Assembly (NCBI GenBank): GCA_007115705.1
Contig: QXEO01000237.1
Span: forward strand, 1,984,108 to 2,048,107
Reading direction: 5' to 3'
Source: Dactylis glomerata
Taxonomy: Eukaryota; Streptophyta; Magnoliopsida; Poales; Poaceae
DNA: 64,000 bases
Part shown: piece after piece, positions 59,455 to 64,000 of the stretch
How the letters are laid out: each line of letters begins with the position of its first letter
Numbering within the stretch: the stretch's first letter is position 1
Position numbers and translations under genes: made by a program
Notes under the pieces: model-generated
The model's input: only the letters and a program-made list of their open reading frames with translations
What the model was told of the DNA's origin: nothing
Database searches by the model: none

Positions 59455-59990
59455 ATAGTTTCCACCATGCAAACCAATGCATTTTATTACTGTATTCATC
59501 ATCTCCACACCAGAATTTAGCAATTGCATTCATCATCCTTTTACACACACCTTTGGGGATGAGAAAGAGCGACATGGCATAAACCGATATTGCTTGGGCA
59601 ACAACCTTCAGAAGGATTTCCTTCCCACCAATTGAGAGGAGTTTCTCCTTCCAACCATTGATCCTCTGAATGATTCTCTCAACAAAGTGAATGAAGCAGT
59701 CACTTCTGTCAGCTCCAACAATAGCAGGTAAACCCAAATACTTATCAGATAAAGCTTTTGTATCAATGTGAAGAGCCTCACAAATTTCTGCCCTTAGAAC
59801 TACATTAGTATTTGGAGCAAAGAAAATACTAGATTTTGCTAAACTCACCATTTGGCCTAAATTTTCACAGTACGTATCCAAAACTCTTTGCAAGGAACTT
59901 GCATTGTTCATGTCATCTTTCATGAGGATTAAGGAATCACTAGCAAAAAGGTGATGTGATACTGATGGTGCATTTCTGCACACCCTTACA
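59455..59990 (-). pseudogene. LINE reverse transcriptase fragment, active site altered
   Basis: 178-codon minus frame with HHLFASDSLILMKDD where LINE RTs have FADD, then LGLPAIVG, INGWKEKLLSIGGKEILLK and AISVYAMSLFLIPKG, typical of the plant LINE RT C-terminal half. The first catalytic Asp of the motif is Ser. It continues across the nested element at 31223 (minus). Confidence 0.87.
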
Positions 59991-60017
59991 CTAGTGGAAA
60001 ACAGGGCATCAGTCCCG

Positions 60018-60195
60018 GTTCGTATGGGCCTTCAGTCCCGGTTGCGCAACCGGGACTAACCAACCGGGACTGATGCCCTATCTTTAGTCCCGGTTGCTAT
60101 ACGAACCGGGACTAAATAGGGACCACGTGGCAAGGTCCAGGCGCTCGTGGGCGTAGGTCTTTAGTCCCGGTTCGTGTTAAGAACCGGGACTAAAG
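60018..60195. repeat. CACTA subterminal repeats
   Basis: At least six units of AGTCCCGGTT or its complement, several as inverted pairs (for example near 60162-60194). Such arrays are the binding sites of TnpA-type proteins in En/Spm elements. Confidence 0.88.
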
Positions 60196-60479
60196 TGTCC
60201 ACACGTGGCAGCCTCTGCTGCTTCTTTATTTTTCTGGATTTCAATTGTTATTTAGGGGTTTAAGGTTTAGGGTATATTTGTATTTTGCTCCATTCAATTG
60301 TTTGATTCATTTCAAACAAGTTTTCTTATATACTTATTCATACACCATTACAACATAATATATAAAACGATACATATATATAATATATTTGGTTCACCGA
60401 GCATATACATGCATACAAGTATATATACAACTTGTTCACACACATAAGATCACGACTTGTGTTTAATTATAAACATTGT
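60196..60479. other. CACTA 3' region without gene
   Basis: AT-rich, between the subterminal repeats and the stop codon of the element's gene. Confidence 0.6.
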
Positions 60480-63400
60480 CTAATCGAAACCGGCATGAAA
60501 TTCACCCTTTGGGTTAATGACATGTTCAAGCAGAAATCCGGCTAATTCCTCTTGAATTCCTACTACGCGTTCAGTCGGTGAGAGCCGATTCCGCTTTGCT
60601 TCGAACTACGAAGAAGAAGAACAATATGAATATGAATCATCATAACAAAATTGATGCCAATAAAATGAATTTGTCAGTATATTGTTTACTTAATGTTTGA
60701 AAATCAATTCCTTCAGTGACCTGCGCACGAAGGTTCTCGCAAGTATAGTATGCACATAGATTAGTCCCCGAAGGCTGCCTCGCACACTTTACGAGAATAG
60801 ATTTTAGTCAGTGACATATCAAGATTGATATACTTAATGGTATTTGAAACTAGAATTAAAGGGATATGTGGACCTAGCTCGTACGACTTACCTCGATCTG
60901 ACGGTAAATCAGCTCAGTTTTCCATTCACCTTTAACTGTGCGTATAAACCGTTTCCAAACACTGCTGAGCAAACAAAATGAATAGATGAGTTATAGATGA
61001 ACGAAAGAGACCGATATAATGCCGTAATGATTGAAATTACCTATCCATCACATCAAGGATGCTTTGGTATTCATTAAGTGGTTTATTCATCGAGTCAAAG
61101 ATTTGAACCCTTCCATAGTCAGGTTCAATCTTTAGCAAAATCCAGTGGTAACTGCGTGCAAGTTTAATTATGTAAGTTAATAAACTCATCAATTACACTT
61201 ATAACATCGAGTAAGGAAAAGTAACTGTGTATAAGATAGTAACACTCACCTGATGTTGTACGGAAAGAGTATTCTAGCTCGGTATTCCTGCATAAGTAGG
61301 AACTCTAGCAAGTTATCCTCCGTCTCCTTGCGATTCCTCTGTATCATCGCTCCGTTAACTCGATTTGGATCAATGAATCCAAGTTGGAGGTCATTCCTTT
61401 TCTTACATTCCATACTCTTCATTCTGCATAATAAACAGCGTAGTGAGGAAAATTACATGCAAAGAACGAGTTGAGCTAGAGACTTATAGAAATAATGAAT
61501 CACTTACAGAACATAGGCACTGACGAGAGATTTGTCGAGCGCGTCTTGATTGAATAGCTGAAAGAATTCATCAAACTCAATATGCACCAAGTCTTGACCT
61601 AAGAAATGGTCCTTTGTGATTTGCATAAGGAGAAAATCTTGCGTGCCCTTTGCGGCTTGCAGGTACCACTTATGCAATTTTCGCATTTGTGTTGGTAGAT
61701 TCATTTCAATCTCAGGTGGGACCAGACTCTTCCCCTTTTCATATTGCCGTGCTATAGGCGCCTTTGGGGTGATATCTTCATGTAGCAATTGAGAAAGAGT
61801 CAAACCAGCTTCTTTAGCAAAGTCGGCGGGATTGGGTTGAGCAACACTCCCACCAGCATCACTAGCAAAGACCTTTAGCGGGGAGATCGATTTTTTGGTC
61901 TGTGCTCCAAGCTGGGCAACGTCTCTTTTCCCTCTTGCAGTTGCGCTTGTCTTATTAGCTTCTTTTTTTGCATCTACCTGCTTATCCAAACAACGCTTGT
62001 AGTCATCTGGCTTACGCAATTCATATTGCGAAGGTTGGGTAAGCATATCAAAGGCCCACTCCTTCTGTTCCAGAGTATATACCTGCTTCGGTGTAGGGGT
62101 CGGGCGTAGGGCTGCGAGCTTCCTTTTCACTTTGGCTCTGTCCTCCGCCTCAATTTCTTCAGCAGTCTTCTCGATAGGAGGAGGCGGCACCGCCTTAGCT
62201 ATCTTGGCCCGTTTCTTCGGAGAGACATTGCTAGTGGACATAGCAGCGGACTTGCCACAACTCTGGGACTTACGAGTGGGCTGAGGCGGCGGAGGTGGCG
62301 GAGGCGGCTGACATTGAGGTGGAGATCGATGTGGACTCGGAGTATGGTGGTAGTCGTCCCTGTCGTCGTCGGGAGGTGGTGAATTGCGAGGACTTGGAGG
62401 AGAGGGTGGCCGCCTTGGTGCCGAGCCTGGAAACACGATGTGTTTCTTATCCCAAAGAATTATACCACCCAATACTTCTCCCAGTTTTTCCTCCTCTTCA
62501 GGTCCAGCGACGTCAAGAAGGAGGGACTCATACCCCCTTTCAATTGCATCCACCCCGACCTTAGCATAGCCAGGTCGAATCTCACGGCCATGCTAGGTTT
62601 GTCCAGGTCCAGATGGCAACACATAGCCAACCGCCACCTTCATCGATATGTTCTTCATGGGATAATGCAGCTCACAGTCTATCTTCTTGGTGATATCATC
62701 CACGGGGTAGTGAACCATCGGTACCTCCGTGGAAGCCACGCTGCTTCTCCGCTGAGATCGGTCGCCTGATGCATGTTCTAGGTGTTGCTGATGCTGAGTT
62801 GCCCCTTGCGACTTTAATTCCTCCAGTGCCTTCTGCTGCAGTAAATACAACTCTCTCAGCTCAGCCTGTTGCCTTTCTATGCTCTATCCGTGAGGCCTCC
62901 TCCTGCGCCTTCCGCTTCTTCGCTCTCTCTTGGCTTCTATAAGTCTGGCTCTCTTCGGAGAACCCAGACCTCCACGGAATAGCAGAACCCAGACCCCGTG
63001 TTCATCCTGTGTGTTCTTTGTTCCCGAGGGCCTTTGTCAGCTCGTCGTTCTCTCTGTCCGGCTTGAACGTCCCCTCTTGAACCTCGGCGATTGTCTTGAC
63101 AAGTGCTCCCAGGGGTTCAGCAATTTGTTTCTTCTCTTCAACTAATTTCCCTGTTCTCTCATCATAGACAGCTCCATGGGCAAGTGCCCAATTTCTTGAC
63201 CTTCTGGGCCATTGTTCTATTTCTGGTTCGATGCCTTTTTCTCGTAGGGCGGCCTCTTGCATATCCCACTTAGGCTCGGCCCTTTTGTAGCCGCCTGGAC
63301 CCAACTTATGGTGATATTTCTTTTTCGCGGCATTTGCCTGATTTTTCTGACTCCTTAGCTTACCCAGCTCTGACTCCTTGTACTCCACAAATGCGTCCCA

Positions 63401-63886
63401 GTGATCCCGCAGGAACTCATTGGGGCCAGTAAATTCTGGAGTTTGTCGATCGGCGTTGACATAGGCGTTCCATAACCTCTTCTTGTGGTTATTGAACTGT
63501 GCAGCCATCTTCTTGAGAGCCCACTCCCTGACTTTCTCCTTCTGTTTCTCTGCTTCTTCCAGGGACTCGGTGACCGGCAGATTGAAATGTGGAATGAGGG
63601 AATCCCAAAGTCTGTCTTTCAAGACCTTGGTGACATAGTTGACTGCTGCACCCTCTTCTGGCTCTGGCTGTGCTGGCTCTCCCTTTGCCGCCTTGGGCTT
63701 ATACCAATACTGAATGCTTATCGGCACCATGTCCCTGACAAGACATCCACATTGTTGTGTGAACGCATTTGCGACACTCTTGGGTTCCAACGGTTCGCCT
63801 TCATTTGAGAGACGCCCAATCGTGTAATGCTGATTCGATGCCAGCCGTTTGGCCGGGCCTCGCTTTTTTCTAGAAGATTCAGAGGT
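60480..63886 (-). pseudogene. CACTA plant transposase-type protein with C-terminal Ulp1-like (C48) peptidase domain, broken
   Basis: Exons on the minus strand, GT-AG checked: 63886-61508 (large), 61423-61250, 61151-61041, 60964-60892 (or 60961), 60786-60721, 60605-60480 with stop TAG. The large exon holds the plant En/Spm transposase-type region (RLWDSLIPHFNLP, KKRLWNAYVNAD, FVEYKESELGKLR), a coiled Glu/Lys stretch, then a Pro-rich linker (near 62280-62420). The small exons give a C48-like fold with His (SYHWILLKI), Asp (VQIFDSM), Gln and Cys (RQPSGTNLCAYYTC). Defects: TGA near 63014 (likely from CGA), a frameshift near 62885 and TAG at 62593-62595. The peptidase exons are free of stops. More exons may lie beyond 63886. 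Confidence 0.85.
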
Positions 63887-64000
63887 CTAAAATAAGAAAA
63901 CACTCGTTAATATATATACCACATAATACATCGTCATCTACTGATTCATGAATAGAGCTAGTCTTCATATATATATATACCTCGCCGGTCCGTGTTATTA

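Larger units (their letters stand above)
29640..59990 (-). mobile_element. LINE (non-LTR retrotransposon), split by a nested LTR element
   Basis: Minus-strand pieces at 29640-31235 and 59455-59990 are separated by an LTR element with duplication GTAAC (31231-31235, 59450-59454). Together they give a plant L1-type order: RT, zf-RVT, RNase H-like, then poly-A (T run at 29640-29648 on the plus strand). The 5' side is interrupted at 59991 by a CACTA element, so more of the LINE may lie beyond the window. Confidence 0.88.
59991..64000. mobile_element. CACTA (En/Spm) transposon, one end, continuing past the window
   Basis: Terminus CACTAGTGGAAAACAGGGC at 59991, inserted in the LINE after TTA (expected 3-bp duplication). 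60018-60195 is packed with subterminal AGTCCCGGTT/AACCGGGACT repeats in both orientations. The gene inside reads toward this end. The other terminus is off the window. Confidence 0.92.

Noticed and set aside
60018..60195. Regularly repeated short units suggesting a CRISPR-like array
   Set aside because: Units alternate in orientation and lie at a CACTA terminus; they are subterminal transposase-binding repeats in a plant genome.

Overview
The window is nuclear DNA from a grass, most likely Triticeae (wheat, Aegilops, barley or rye). The clues are Angela/BARE-type copia LTRs, Stowaway MITEs with the CTCCCTCC terminus, CACTA elements with AGTCCCGGTT subterminal repeats, deep nesting of LTR retrotransposons, and a GC-rich grass-style first exon. 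One cellular gene is well supported; nearly everything else is transposable elements. All calls come from reading the sequence and from family knowledge, with no database search.

Left part. 1-6074 is the 5' half of a minus-strand Angela/BARE-like copia element (gag-pol, leader, PBS, 5' LTR), inserted into an LTR (6075-6669) of the family seen again at 31-59 kb. 7910-16717 is a complete but decayed minus-strand Ty3/gypsy element of the Tat type. It has gag, protease, RT, RNase H, a second RNase H and integrase, with 334-bp LTRs and a CCAAT target duplication. Downstream of pol and antisense to it lies a broken gene for an AT-hook plus B3-domain protein (9327-9847), the most unusual item here. 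The element sits inside one copy of a local tandem duplication. 17-22 kb is AT-rich spacer with tandem repeats and MITEs.

Centre. 22781-28124 (+) is an intact 11-exon auxin response factor gene of the ARF3/ETTIN class: 700 aa, B3 and Auxin_resp domains, no full PB1 domain. It carries two tasiR-ARF target sites and a 26-codon upstream ORF. MITEs flank it and one Stowaway lies in its intron 6.

Right part. A minus-strand LINE (29640-31235 and 59455-59990) was split by a non-coding LTR retrotransposon (31236-59449, duplication GTAAC) that now stands as LTR-internal-LTR-internal-LTR. Its first internal unit received three further insertions, each with its own target duplication: a non-autonomous copia with almost identical LTRs (33374-41783, TTAAT), a 3.1-kb CACTA with non-transposon-like content (42325-45435, GTT), and a gag-protease-only sibling of the Tat element (46731-51170, CCAAG). 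From 59991 to the window end is part of a CACTA transposon. It was inserted into the LINE and encodes a broken plant transposase protein ending in a Ulp1-like C48 peptidase domain.

The non-autonomous elements fit with larger relatives: the 33-42 kb copia shares LTR ends, PBS and leader with the 1-6 kb element, and the gag-only gypsy shares LTR and gag with the 8-17 kb element. Trans-mobilisation is inferred, not shown.
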